Part shown: piece by piece, positions 49,150-61,781 of the stretch
Layout of the letters: each line of letters starts with the position of its first letter
How positions within the stretch are numbered: the first letter of the stretch is position 1
Assembly: GCF_033115175.1 (NCBI RefSeq)
Contig: NC_084834.1
Span: 93,267,808-93,331,807, forward strand
Source: Lepus europaeus
Taxonomy: Eukaryota > Chordata > Mammalia > Lagomorpha > Leporidae
Length of the DNA stretch: 64,000 nt
Direction: 5' to 3'
Made by a program: the position numbers and the translations under genes
The notes under the pieces: generated by a model
Databases searched by the model: none
Seen by the model: the letters and a program-made list of their open reading frames with translations, nothing else
What the model was told of the DNA's origin: nothing

Positions 49150-50190
49150 GTTGCATTCACACATGAACAAACATTAATTATATGATTACTGAGGTCCAGA
49201 TAGTGTTCTAGATTCTTGGGATAGAGCAATGCATCGAAGTCAGTCTTTCTTTGTCAATCTTAAATTCTAGTGGAGAGACAGATAATAAAACGAGATATAT
49301 AATATCAAACCACAAAAATATGGAGAAGAAATTTTAAGCTGCTAGAGTGTAATGAAGTTCTGTTCTAGATAAGAAGGTTAAGAAGGCTTCTTTAAGAAGA
49401 GGACATTTGAACAAGGTAAAGGAGGGAGCCAAGTGGACAACCAGAGGAAGAATGTTCCAGGCAGAAGGAACTTCAGTACAGAGATTCCAGTGAAGGAACA
49501 TGCTTGGCTTGGGAAGGAAATCACAAGGAGGCCAGTGCACTGGAACAGGGTGAAAAAGGGAAGCACAGAAAACAAAATCAGAAAAGCAAGCATGGACTAG
49601 ATCAAGTGGAACAATATTTTCCAAATTGTAATCATGAAAGCAAATTGAGGGACATTGACATTAGCACCTTTCAATGTAACCACGAAGAGTAGATTGAGAT
49701 AGAAAATATCAGCGTATGAAGGTTTTGCTTTTGAGTGTGTGTGCATGTGTGTGCACATGTGTTCAAAGACATGCTGAGTGGCAATATGAAATACCTTTCA
49801 TGCTCTGGGCTGTAAGAATAAAAATCACTGGAGTAGAGAGCCCTGAGCCCCAATGAGTTCTTTGAGTTTTATTGTAAATGGGATGAGAAGTCACTGCAGA
49901 GTTTCAGCTGTGGAGTTCTGTGGCCTGTTCCACATCTGAAATGGAAAGTAAGCTCTAAGCACTCTGCAGAGGAAGCCACTGGGGGAAGAAAGTGGAGCTG
50001 GGAAATAACTCTGACGGTTTCCAGGGTAGAGAGGATATTTGTACAAACAAAGGCAGACAGGAGTGATTCAAGTCAGGGTATATTGATAAGACCTTTTGAA
50101 GAAAAGCATAACTTGATGGATTTTTGAATCTTAGATAAGATTGAGTATGAGAAAGGGTTTGTAAACACCAAGAAGTGGACAGCACAGCAC
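49150..50190 (-). mobile_element. L2, antisense, long copy
   Basis: AACAAACATTAATTATATGA, GTGTTCTAGATTCTTGGGAT, CAATCTTAAATTCTAGTGGA, AATGTTCCAGGCAGAAGGAA and AAGGAGGCCAGTGCACTGGA follow the reversed L2 in order over 1 kb. Confidence 0.65.
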
Positions 50191-50194
50191 AGCA

Positions 50195-50330
50195 GAGTTA
50201 ATTCAAGTAACGTTTATTGAGGACACACAGTGCGTCAGTCACTACTCTCACCATTCTCAGCACTTGGTGGATTAAAGCTGAACTCCTGCTGCCAAGGGAC
50301 TTCAGCGTAGTGTGTGACATGATAATGGCA
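50195..50330 (-). mobile_element. Second L2 3' end, antisense
   Basis: AGTAACGTTTATTGAGGACA and CTCACCATTCTCAGCACTTG restart the L2 3' pattern right after the longer copy, so this is a separate insertion. Confidence 0.5.
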
Positions 50331-52129
50331 TGAGGATGTTTCTGCAGGTAAACAGCTAACTTAAAACTCCGCGAAGCAATGGCTTTGCTGTAAGGCTTCC
50401 TTTCTACCAGCAAAAGACAACATTAGCCTCAATGATGTATTACAGACTAAAAACGAGCTACAAAGGAACTAGAAAAATAGTTCTAGGTGGAAAATCATCA
50501 CTTTCAATACACATATTGCTGAGCTAGCCTATTAAGTCCATATGCCATTTACACTCTGCCCTACAGGAGCAAAACAGAGGCAAAATGAACGAGGGGAAAA
50601 GGACCTTGATCACTCCACTATCAGTAACGTGAACCAATACTGAGCCATCCTAGAGTCATTAACCACAGAAAACCACACTCCTCCAGTGAGCATCAGTGAC
50701 CAGCCTGGGGTTATGAATTCACAGTGAATACTAAAATGTAGTTAGAGTTAGAAACTTCACTGAGGAAAACTGATTTGAATATATTTTACTGTCATTAGAG
50801 GAATACTATTACATTTTAACTTAAAATTTAGTAGCATTTCAGTTTATAAATTTTAAAATATCTAACTTTTATCTTCATTGCCAATCTTTATTTTTTCCTT
50901 TGATCTCTCTGAAAAAGCTTATAACATGACATAAAGGTTCTGGGTTAATGGTGTATTTCAACCAGGTATAAAGACTTCCACTAATCTTATAATAACTGTG
51001 GCTTCTATCTCTATAGATTCAATATATTTGGTACCTTACACAGAGAAGCATTTGCGTATCACATTTAGACCGAATACATTTATTAGAAAAAAGTGGCATT
51101 TTTATGAATTTATTTATATCATAAATATCTTATTAATCATTTCATGACATTCTCTGTGAGAAAAAATAGACTTTTTAAAGGATATTGTGACAAAGGGAAC
51201 TGAGCACTGGCTGAGAATCTCAGTGTCTAGCTGTGGATTTGTTAAAATCATTTTTAAATCCCATTAAATGGGAGTAACAACACCTGGAGGTAGTAGTAGG
51301 GGTTCTTTTGACTGGAGTATTGGGGAACACAAGCATGGCTGGAAAAGCAAATCAAGCAGTCAATATGAAAACGATTCAAGCCTTCCATTTATTCTATGAA
51401 CATTTCTGAGAATCTATTGTATTTTAAGAATACATCGTTACATGGATGATGTAAATAAATGAGACAAAACATGTTATCGCTGAGTATCTCTTAGAGCAAA
51501 AATTTCTAGGATATTTGTGATGGAGACAGGTGTTACGATGGCTTTGAGATGGGGAACAGAAACACCTCTGAGGGTGAGGGATCATTTCCACTTAATAATG
51601 TGCCCACAAGAATCTGACATAACCCCCAGTCTGTCAAGAATCCGCTTTACAAGCATTAATGAGGTAATGAGGTGATGGCTGTAATGAATTCATAACTATA
51701 TCTCTCAGGTATGTTAAGGCAGGGAAAAACAGGTGAAAAAACAAACACAATCATAAATTAATATCATAAATGAAGGCATTACCACTGGTCCTACTTTTCC
51801 ATTTAATGAGTCCATATCATTTTAGTGCACTTTCTTAAAAACAAAGCACTCATTTTTCACTCAATAGTGAAATATTCTAAAAACTAATTTTAAACAAAAG
51901 CAAATGTAATTGAGTTTTTTTTAACATGATAGAAATAAATGGCATTTTCACTTCACTAAGGTCACACAGATCAAAACTGTCACACTTAAAATATTTCAAT
52001 TACACCCATAAAAACACTTGTTTAATAACATCAGATGTTTTCAAAGTTCACTGAGCTCTTTCACATATTGCATCCTTTAAAGCATCATGCTTAGCTGGGA
52101 TGTTTCATGGGATAAGAAAACATCTCTGT
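50331..52129. other. MAPK10 intron, nothing recognised
   Basis: AT-rich, no SINE and no exon found. Confidence 0.45.
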
Positions 52130-53070
52130 GGCTGCCATCCTCCCCTCGTCCCCACTGGCGCAGAATCCATTTTGTCATCATCTCCTCCTAACTGGCTTCC
52201 TAACTGGTCTTTCCACTAACACTCATCATCCCTCCAGCTAGACAGAATGATCCGTCTAAGCACAAATCTCATTATGTGACTCCCTGGTTAAAATCCCTCT
52301 GCTGCATCCCCAGCCCTCAGCTTGGACACTAGCTGGGGGTGACTTAAAGATGCTTCCTTGCCTGTCCCTGATGCTTACACCTCGAGTTGCATTTCTCAGC
52401 ACTTCCTTCTCCAGGCACATTGACTTATCTGCCAGGTGCTCAAGTATGCTTGGTCGCTGTTCTCACCTGCCTGTGAGCATTCTAGGGCTTTTACTTACAT
52501 GATCCCATTCATCCACACTCCCTTCATCTCCCTAACTCTCACCTGTTCATTTTTTTAAATTTTATTTGTTTGAGAGGGAGAGAGACTATTTGTGTTCCCA
52601 TCTGCTGGTTCACTCTTTAAAATACCTGTAATAGCTAGGCCTAGACTGACACTAAAACTGGCAGCCAGGAATTCAATCTAGATCTCCCATATGGGTAATA
52701 GGGACCCAAGTCCTTGAGCCACCATTGCTGCGTCCCAGAGTCTGCATTAGCGGGAAGCCAGGGTCAGGAGCCACAAACAGGAATCAGTCACTGCAGTATG
52801 GGGTAGGACATCTTATCAACTAGGCCAAGTGCCTGCCCCACCCCCATCCCTCTGATCCCAGCTCACACCTCCTCCTGAAAACCTTTTCTGCTTAAGAGTT
52901 ACACATTATTCCTCTGTGCTTTAAAATATCTGTGCTTCTCTTTTCTTGGAATTTATTAGAGTAGCTGAAACATCTTATTTGTTCATCTACTAGTCTATAA
53001 CCTACTGAATAGGAATTGTGTGGTTTTAATAATGAATTAATATTATTAATATTAAAATTAATGAATCCTC
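52130..53070 (+). mobile_element. L2 split by a SINE
   Basis: CTAACTGGCTTCCTAACTGG, GACAGAATGATCCGTCTAAG, TGACTCCCTGGTTAAAATCC and, after the SINE, CTCCTGAAAACCTTTTCTGC then TAACCTACTGAATAGGAATT follow the L2 sense order. Confidence 0.65.
52555..52842 (-). mobile_element. C-repeat SINE, antisense, inside the L2
   Basis: TTTTATTTGTTTGAGAGGGA, CATCTGCTGGTTCACTCTTT and a closing AACTAGGCCAAGTGCCTGCC. Older subtype; the closing part resembles the head at 44853. Confidence 0.85.
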
Positions 53071-55417
53071 AATGGCGGTCTCTAATTGAAACTCAACAAG
53101 TATGTAGGTGAGTTAGTCAAGACCTTGAGTGCAGGTCGTCTAAGTGTTGCCCTGAGTGGCTTCCATTGTGTTCAATTCCTTCCCTGTGCTGTGATCTTGG
53201 TTTCACACTCCACACATCTTAGTAGGTTCCCTACTCCCAGAATCCCTTGGTTTGGCAAAGTAGGCTATATGTCACTATATTTTAAACTAATTCATTGCAA
53301 GCCAAGTTTTTGTTTAGATTGTAGCTAAGCCTTCCGTTCATGGGGAGCCAGCCACTCATTACTTAAGAACTGCTTTATGCATGTGTAAAAATTCTGAATA
53401 GACTCGAACTCTTCTTTGTGACTACAATGGAGTCACAAGGCAACAGAGCGCTGAAGGTGGGCAAGTCTGCTTCAGAAAAAGAAGTGGTGACAGATTGCTG
53501 CTCCTGGTAAACAGCGTTCTGGCACACACATCCTGAGACAAAATCACCACAATTGCTTTCTGCTGAACTTAGTACAAAACAACATACTTCTCCAATGAGA
53601 AATTTCAGTTAAAGTGCCTGAGGCAAAGTTATTTTATTCCTCACTTCCTTCAGAGAGGAACATGAAAGGAATTCAGTTTTTTAAAAGCACATAAAGATAG
53701 AAATCAGATTCTCCTTGGAATTAGAAATGGTGTGTTGGGGAGGGGCGTCTTTTGGTTAACAATTAAAATTATTTTTCATAAACAACACAGTTCATTCTCT
53801 TTCACAGAGACTGTGGGCCACTGTTCTACAGATGACCCTGTGTGTCTCATATTATACCTTCAGCAAGTTATGAAAGTGTTTTTTATCATTCTTATTACCA
53901 TCTTGCCATTAGAAAGGGCCGTAATAATTTTATGAGAGCGCATACTCTGTGAAAGATCATAAACTTTTAATAGACTTGTAAAAAGGGAATGTAACCTTTT
54001 CAATATGCTGCCTCATCATGGGATGGGTTCATTCAACCTTCGCCTCACATGTAGCAGATGCCCTAGGGCCTAAGCAATGGTTCCACACTGGGAAGAAAAT
54101 ATCCAGATCCAGCCTTTTTCCTGAATCTTAAGGTTACCATGATTTGGCCTCAAGGATACTCCCGGGCTACTTTATTTCTGATTCCTTTGTGAGCTCTCCA
54201 AACTTGCATTGTGTAGACTTTTGTTCACAGTGAGGTTCTCATGGCATTGTGACTCATTCCTATGTTTTTAACTCGGGGCTAAAAAAAAAATCAGCACAAA
54301 CATCCCACAATGTTTAATAGCTACCTATTTTCACATGACCACACAAATTCATTTTCTACATTATTAGGAACTACATCTTCTAATTATTTTTCCTCCTTGA
54401 TAACCTAATGAACTCTAAGCATGACTTCTGAGATAAGATGATGGGTTAATTTACCTCTGTGATCTCTGCTTAGTGAAGAAATTGGGCCTTTTTATGGGTT
54501 TTTATTATCATTTTGTTTGGTTTCATTTTCTTGCTGCATCACAACATAACCACCTTCTCATAAAAATGGACAAACAAATGAACATCTTTGGAGACACACA
54601 CGGCAGAGAAAAATGGAGGAATTTAGGAGAAACAAATTGGAAGAAACAAATTAGGGGAAACAAACTGGAAGTACTATATGAGGAAAGTTGGCTCTGTCAT
54701 TTTCATGAACCTGTGTTATTTACTACAGAATAATGAGACCATAAAGCAATAAACCAACTGCCAACTGAATCCTGGAAAGCCACACAGCACAAAAAAAGTG
54801 CTAGCTACATGAATGGTAGATAGTAGCTGTTAGGTTTTTATCACTTTAATTTCTATTTCTTGAATAAATGTCATTTTAAAATTGTCTAGGACATCTGAAA
54901 ACTATTTTTAATGTCAATAATTTTGTAGAATCACAATAGTGAAAACTGAAAGCACGATATTTCATATTTATCATCTACTTTTCCTGCATTTCTTTTTTTA
55001 AAATACAAAAGAAGTAGAACCTTTATTGAAGAAAGTGTCTTTAAATATACATAAAAAATTACCCCAAGGGAGTAATTTGTGACTTTCTACAAAGACCATA
55101 AAATCTGTTGTCTATAACCAATAGTCAACTCTATTGTAAATTATACCCCTCATTGAAAACTTTCTCCAACAGGCCATCCAACAGGCCAGAGCTTTTTAAA
55201 GTTTTGTGGTTTGTTTTTTTTTTGTTTGTTTGTTTTTTGTTTTTTAAGAATTAAGTTGGGGGAAAAAGGACCTCCAGAAATCTGATAAAGCCAGTGAGTT
55301 GTATCTCTGGGGAAAATATATGAGTACGTACTTAATTACAGGCATATAATTTCAGGATTTTTTCAAAAGCCCTCAGAAGTCCCTCCAAGGAAGAACTTGA
55401 AATCATAAGAAAGCTTG
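53071..55417. other. MAPK10 intron, nothing recognised
   Basis: No exon or named repeat supported. Poly-T/GTTT-rich tract at 55210-55245. Confidence 0.45.
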
Positions 55418-55700
55418 CGGCTCACTAGGCTAATCCTCCACCTGCAGTGCCGGCACCCCAGGTTCTAGTCCCAGTTGGGGTGCCGGATTCTGTCCTGGTT
55501 GCTCCTCTTCCAGTACAGCTCTCTGCTGTGGCCCGGGAGTGCATCTGATCCTGGCTTTGGATTGGCGCTGCACACCAGCTGCAACGCGCCCGCCGTTGCA
55601 GCCATTTCGGGGGTGAACCAATGGAAGGAAGACCTTTCTCTCTGTCTCTCTCTCTCTCACAGTCTAACTCTGCCTGTCAAAAAATTAAAAAAAATAAAAA
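55418..55700 (+). mobile_element. C-repeat SINE, young type, truncated and internally deleted
   Basis: Starts inside the head (GCGGCTCACTAGGCTAATCC), has GGTTCTAGTCCCAGTTGG, then skips the GGATGGCCCAAGTG-GGAGACC portion and resumes at CATCTGATCCTGGC, ending CTGCCTGTCAAAAAA. Confidence 0.92.
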
Positions 55701-56571
55701 ATAAGGCTTGGTGCTGGCTTGGGAGCTCCCAAAGGCAGGGGTAGTTTTCCTCATTGCGTATCTCCAATAGCATAGCATAGAGAGGCAATAAGCATTTGGG
55801 AGATTGAATCATGAAGGATGGATATTGTAAAAAGGAGAACATACTATTTAAAATCCATCATGCCATTAAACCACGTTGAATCTGATAGCAATGAAGAAAA
55901 AATGTTTCAAGTAGCAAAACTGGGAATTTAAACAGTACTACCCACAAAATAAGCAAAATGCTAAGCACAGAACTTATGTGGCAATCAAATGACAGGGTTT
56001 GCACATAACAATTAATACATGGGCTTTTCCAGAAAACAGAGCATGGACTCTGCCGTCAACCATTCCAGCTCTCAACAATCGAGAACATTGTATGTGTGCA
56101 ATCCATGAGCCATGAATCAAAATCAAGATGAATTTTTTTCTTCAGTAGAAGCATTTCCTAAAATTATGGACAAATGATTTATGCTTGAACATATTCTTGG
56201 TATACGTCATGTAGGGAAAGGAGTTCCTAAAGGCAGGTGGCTAAATCTATCTACAACAAACATTTTGACAAGCTCCTGCCAACATAATACATGGCATCAA
56301 AACAATCCAAATGTGATTTTAAAGATATCTTCACTTTAACAACTGAGATCTTGGGCATGCGCAATGTAATGAAGTTACATTTTCTATAGACGGCAATTAG
56401 TAAATTGCTCACACTTTGCCGCTGAAAGAATACATCAGCGTGAACAGATGGAAGTTTAGAATTCTGGAAACGGCAGATATTAGGAATTAGAGACATTGAT
56501 TTAACTTCCACCACACAAATGAGGACCACAAAATATGAACTGCTCTTGCTATAATTAAGCATGCAATTAGA

Positions 56572-56642
56572 GTGCATTAAATTCATATCCATTGTAGCTC
56601 ATGTTTCTTCCTACTGATTTCTAAATTTATATTCATTGAGCC
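56572..56642 (+). repeat. Short repeat of unknown family, copy 1
   Basis: TGCATTAAATTCATATCCAT, AGCTCATGTTT and a closing TTTATATTCATTGAGC align with 58232-58307 with a small gap. Confidence 0.45.
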
Positions 56643-58231
56643 TAAAAACCTACTCAGAGTTCAACTTAAAACCGAAAGAGTCTTCCATGAAGGATAGACA
56701 GCACTAAACTATTTCTCAAATTAAGCCTTCCAGGTGTCACCCTAGCTTTTTCATGGCCTGATGCCTGCTGTAATAATAAGAAATCATAAGACTCAAACAG
56801 GTAGTCCTTGTGTCAAGACAGATGGAGAGAACAGCTGAGAGGGATTCAGCTAGTTTACTGACTTAGAGTGAGTAGGACAAATCATATTTAAGAGAATTCA
56901 TAGGAACATTTAGTCCGAAAACAGAATTTCAACTATGGCAATTTTAGACTGGAGAGAATAATGCTTCATATGTCCACATCACTCAGTAACCTGTTTGTCT
57001 TTCCAGCTCCTGAAAACCAAAGGTCACCTGTGACCTGCACAGAGACTGTATAGTCTAAACTAGTGATGGACCCCTAGGAAATGCTCACATGTACTGCAAA
57101 TTTAAAGCACATGATGAATACTCTAACACCCTGTGATGGGGAATCACTGGCAGGCTAGTTACTCCAGGCACCATGGCTAGCGATCCTTTTGCTCACTCTG
57201 AATTGGGGTAGTTTGTCTCATTTGGGAGAGCAGTAATTGAAATTGATTTTTTTGGAATTTCTAAAACTGTATAAAAAAATGAGTATTCCTTCTGAGAATA
57301 ATTTACTTCATAAAAGCTCCAAATGAGATTTTCCTTAGAAAATTCAGTTGATATACTTTATCAAATATAGCAATATGTCTAATTGCAAAGATGAAAGAAA
57401 AAAACAAAATATTTCCAAACTGAAATCCAAAATACTAAATATTGCTTAAAGAATCTAACAAATACAGTGGAAAAATCTATTACTTGCTAACAGTGGGTAC
57501 ACACATACAGCAAGGTGGTATTTATACAATCCAAGGTTATACTGAGAGAGGCAGTGTTTAGTCTTTTCTTTAGATGAAAAGCAACAGAGACTTTTTTGAA
57601 TCTTGAAATATTGACAAACTGGTTTCCTTATCATTTTGGTGAAACAGAATCTTTCCTCAATAAAAATTTCAAGTTTCCACAAAAGAAAATCCTTAAATAA
57701 CTCGAGTTTTTCAGTTCATGGCTATTTTAACTATTTGATAGTGTTTTCTATGTTTGAAAGTGGCTATTTCATACAACAAATTTCATATTCAAATTACCTT
57801 TTAAGGCACACTTACAACAAACAACAAAATAATGTCTATTAATTGTTTTAGGTGTGTCTGTGCCATGTCATAGGAAATCAGGAAATAAAAACAATAGTTT
57901 CATATTTTTGGACAGATAAGTTATTCAGAGGCTGTCTTGAGGACATGTCCTGGCCTTTTGATATTGCTCACCAAAGAAAATGTCAATTACAAAGACTTCA
58001 ATCCCCTTTCCTCCCAATGGGAGAGACAGTCTGCATAGAAGGCTATTTTCATTTATAACTCATTTAAGTCATCTCTTCCAAATATTTCCTGTTTGACACA
58101 CAAAGTTAAACTCAAATGTACTGACTTAATACAAAGATTATAAAATATTTGAAGCAAGCACATGCATATGTAATTCAGTGGTTTATCTCCAAAAAGTGAA
58201 CAATCATTGATAAAGCTATTTGAACCTCATA

Positions 58232-58307
58232 TGCATCAAATTCATATTCATGGAAGCTCATGTTTTTCATATTTCCCTTATAATTCCTAAGTTTACAAAC
58301 ATTGAGC
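58232..58307 (+). repeat. Short repeat of unknown family, copy 2
   Basis: TGCATCAAATTCATATTCAT, AGCTCATGTTT and closing TTTACAAACATTGAGC; same orientation as copy 1, 1.66 kb away. Confidence 0.45.
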
Positions 58308-58780
58308 AGAACATGTTGAATACATTTATGATTAAATATACTTATTAACCTATTCTTTACTATTCCTAGGGATTTATTATGGATTCAAGAGACCTTAGTA
58401 AAACACAAGTAGTAAATCATAGCTAATTAAGGTAGAAACAATAAAATATAAGTCATTCAAGAAATAGGCTTCATTCAGCAAGTGATACATGATACAATCA
58501 AGTGATATTAACTTTTACTGTAAATATATAATCAAGAGAATGAAAAGTGGCAATAAGGAACAAGAATAACCCCGAATATTACCTTCAAAGGCTTGAATGT
58601 TTTAATGATTCTAGACAGTCAATAAATTTATAGATGAATCTTTATACTGTAAATAGTTTTACCATTGCTTAATATGACAACTTCATGATTATTATTATTA
58701 CTATTCAGTAATAACTTATGCATTTCAGTTATCAAAATCTGGTCTGGACAATATTTTATATTCAGAGCTGAACACAAAGT

Positions 58781-58897
58781 CTTCAAAAAGTTCATGGGAA
58801 ATGTGGATTATACAAGAACTATGCATGGATTTCAAAACTTGTTTTGCACCAAAATAAACTCATCACTCAATTCCATTTTCTTATTAACTTTTTGAAG
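58781..58897 (+). repeat. Fold-back (MITE-like) element, best copy
   Basis: Ends are perfect 12 bp inverted repeats, CTTCAAAAAGTT (58781-58792) and AACTTTTTGAAG (58886-58897), extended by CATGGGAAATG against the reverse of CATTTTCTTATT. The 117 bp body has no coding potential. Matches 123-232 in reverse. Confidence 0.75.
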
Positions 58898-59619
58898 TAT
58901 TCTCATGGTTATTTCAAAATCATGGCTAGGATAGATGAGCATAATTTGTTAATTATAATTCATAGCGGTTGATGCATGTCTATTTGAAGATGAGCAGATT
59001 CTCCCTGCAATTTAGTTATAACTAAATAACATTTTGAAGCACACATTCAGGAAATCACACACTAAACATATTAAATAATCAAATATGATAGATAACCCAT
59101 CATTAGAGGAGTTTATTCTGTTTCTTCAGAAAATGCCATTATCCAGGATTCCTGCTCAATAAAAATTTCCTTTAGCTTATTTACTGAATAGATATCTATC
59201 AAAATCCATGAAAGTTGAGACTACAGTCATTTTTTTTCCAATTCATCACTGAATCTAGGTCAATATGGGACACAATTTGGGGCTCAATAAATATTAATAG
59301 TATGAATGAATAAAACCAAGATTGTAACAAATTATCGAAGTCTGAAAAGCTCTGTGAGACAAACTGAAAAGGAATAGTGTGATACATGAATGAAAGACTA
59401 AGGAAGAAGTGAAAAAGAGATAAGAAAAAGGAATGACAGGGGCCCCTTCTAGCATATTTTGCCTACACAGCAGCAGTAGAGTAGAATTGATAGCAGCCTA
59501 AAGTAAAACAGATCCTTTCACTCCCTCTACCCATCCACCATGCATATCTTGTCTGACATTGGCTCAACAAGCTGTGGTGCCCCCACCAGCCCTGTAAGAA
59601 ACAACTGAAAAAGTGACAT

Positions 59620-60599
59620 CAGCATACAAAGGGAAAGACGTATACATACTCAGTGAAGCTTCAATGAGAAATACTCCTCTAATAAATGTTATCAAGATGT
59701 CTATATTAACCAAAGTGATTTACACATTCAATGCAATCCCCATCAAAATATCAAGGACATTCTGCCAAAAACTACAAAAAACAATCCTACAATTCATATA
59801 GAAGCATAAATGATTCTGAATAGCTAAAGCAATCTTGAACAAAGAGAACAAAGCTGGAGGCATCACAAAACCAGATTTCAAGAGGTATTGTAACCAAAAC
59901 AGTGCAGCAAAGGCATAAAAACAGACCCATAACCCAGTGGAACAGAACAGATATCCCGGAAATTAATCCACCTATCTAAAGCCAACTGTTTATTGATAAA
60001 GGTGCTAAAACATACATTGAGGAAAAGAGAACCTATTCAATAGATGGTACTGTTAAAACTGGGTCCAGATGTGCAAGATTTAAACATGAGCTCCACAAAT
60101 ACCACCCCTCCCCCCTGTCACCCTATACAAAAATCATCTCTAACCAAAGAGGTGGGTGTTTGGCATAGTGGTTAAAATCCCACACCCCGCACCAGATTAC
60201 CTGGGTGTGATACACTGTTCTGGCTCCTGACTCCAGCTCCTTGCTAATGCAGATCCTGGGAGGCACTGGTGATGCCACAAGTGATTGGGTCCTTGCCACT
60301 CACAAGGGAGACCTGGATTGTGTTTCTGGATCCCAGCTTTGGCTAGGCCCAGCCCTAGTGCTTGTGAGCATTCAGGAAGTGAGTAGTGATTGGGTGCTAG
60401 CACTCCTCTCTGTCTGTCTCTAATTAATCAATTAATAATTTTTCAAAATATGTAAATTTAAAGCCTGGAACAATGAAACTACTGGATGAAAACACAGGGA
60501 AAATACTTCAAGACATTGTCATAGTCAAAGGGTTTTGGATAAGACCCCAGCAAAAGCAAAAACAGACAAAAGGGATTATATCAAACTAAGAAGTTTTTA

Positions 60600-60630
<31 letters not shown>

Positions 60631-61781
60631 TCAATCGTGCAGAATGACTGACAGAATGGGAGAAAACATTTGTGAACTTTCTGACAAAGGGCTAATCACC
60701 TGACTGTATAAGGAACATAAATAACTCAACAAGAAAAAAAAACAACAAATCCAGTTAAGAAATAGGGGAAGGATCTGAATAGATTTCTCAGAAGACAAAC
60801 AGATATAAAAAAAACTTTTAAATGTTCAATATCACTGACTATGAGAGAAATGTAAATCAAAACCACAATGAAGTATGATCTCACTCCAGTTAGAATGGCC
60901 ATTATGAAATAGACAAAAAAAATAATAACCAATGTTGGTAAGGATGTGGAGAAAAGGGAACTTTTATTCACTGTTAATGGGCATGTCAATTAGTATAGCC
61001 ACTATGGGGAACACAATGGAAAGTCCTCAAAAAACTAAAAATAGAAAAAGTAAACTAAAACAGATCTATCATATGACCCAGATACCACACCCCTTGGTAT
61101 TTATCTGAATAAAATGACATAGCCATATGAAATAGATATTTGCACTCCCATGTTCACTGCAGCACTATTGATAATAGCCAGTATATACAATCAGTGTAGC
61201 TGTCCAATGGTGGATGAATGGGTAAAGAAAATGTGATATATATATATATATATACATATATATAAGAATATATCATACATATATGTATACACGTGCATGA
61301 TGGAATATTATTCAGTCATAAAAAATAATGGAATTCTGACATTTTCCATAAAATGAGTGAAACTAGATCATTATGTTAATGAAGTAAATGAGGTAAGAAA
61401 GATGAATACTATATGCTCTCTCATGTGAAAGTGTAAAAAAATAGTCAGTCTGAACTTAGAACAGTAATCACTGTAGGTTCAGAAGGGCAAAGGGAAGGGC
61501 AATAGAGGGAGACTAGACAACAGCTATCAAAACAGAATTAACAAGTTCTAGTGTTCCATGGCAAATGGGGGCAACTACAGTTCATAACAATCTATTATAT
61601 ACTGTATACAGAACCGGAAGAGAGGGACTGCTAGGCTCCAAGAAGAAAGTAAATACATGTAAATTGGAGGTCTAGTTGCTGAGTTAGATTGGTTTACATT
61701 GTATACTTATGTGTTGATATATTGCACTGTAGCTCATAAAATGTATAAATATTAAGTGTTAATAAAAATTTAAATAAAATA
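59620..61781 (+). mobile_element. L1 fragment, ORF2 3' half plus 3' UTR
   Basis: ACATTCAATGCAATCCCCAT, GCATCACAAAACCAGATTTC, CACTCCAGTTAGAATGGCCA, GTTCACTGCAGCACTATTGA and ATGGAATATTATTCAGTCAT are L1 ORF2 wording in the sense order. It ends AATAAAAATTTAAATAAAAT. Broken by a SINE at 60149, a 28-base A run (60606-60631) and a (TA)n at about 61237-61264. 5'-truncated; no long frame. Confidence 0.88.
60149..60440 (+). mobile_element. C-repeat SINE, older subtype, inside the L1
   Basis: Head GAGGTGGGTGTTTGGCATAG, GCCACTCACAAGGGAGACCT, tail TAATTAATCAATTAATAATT. Confidence 0.85.

Larger units (their letters stand above)
55701..59619. other. MAPK10 intron, mostly unique
   Basis: No exon found. Contains a similar pair of ~75 bp segments (56572-56642 and 58232-58307) and one fold-back element (58781-58897). 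Confidence 0.45.
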
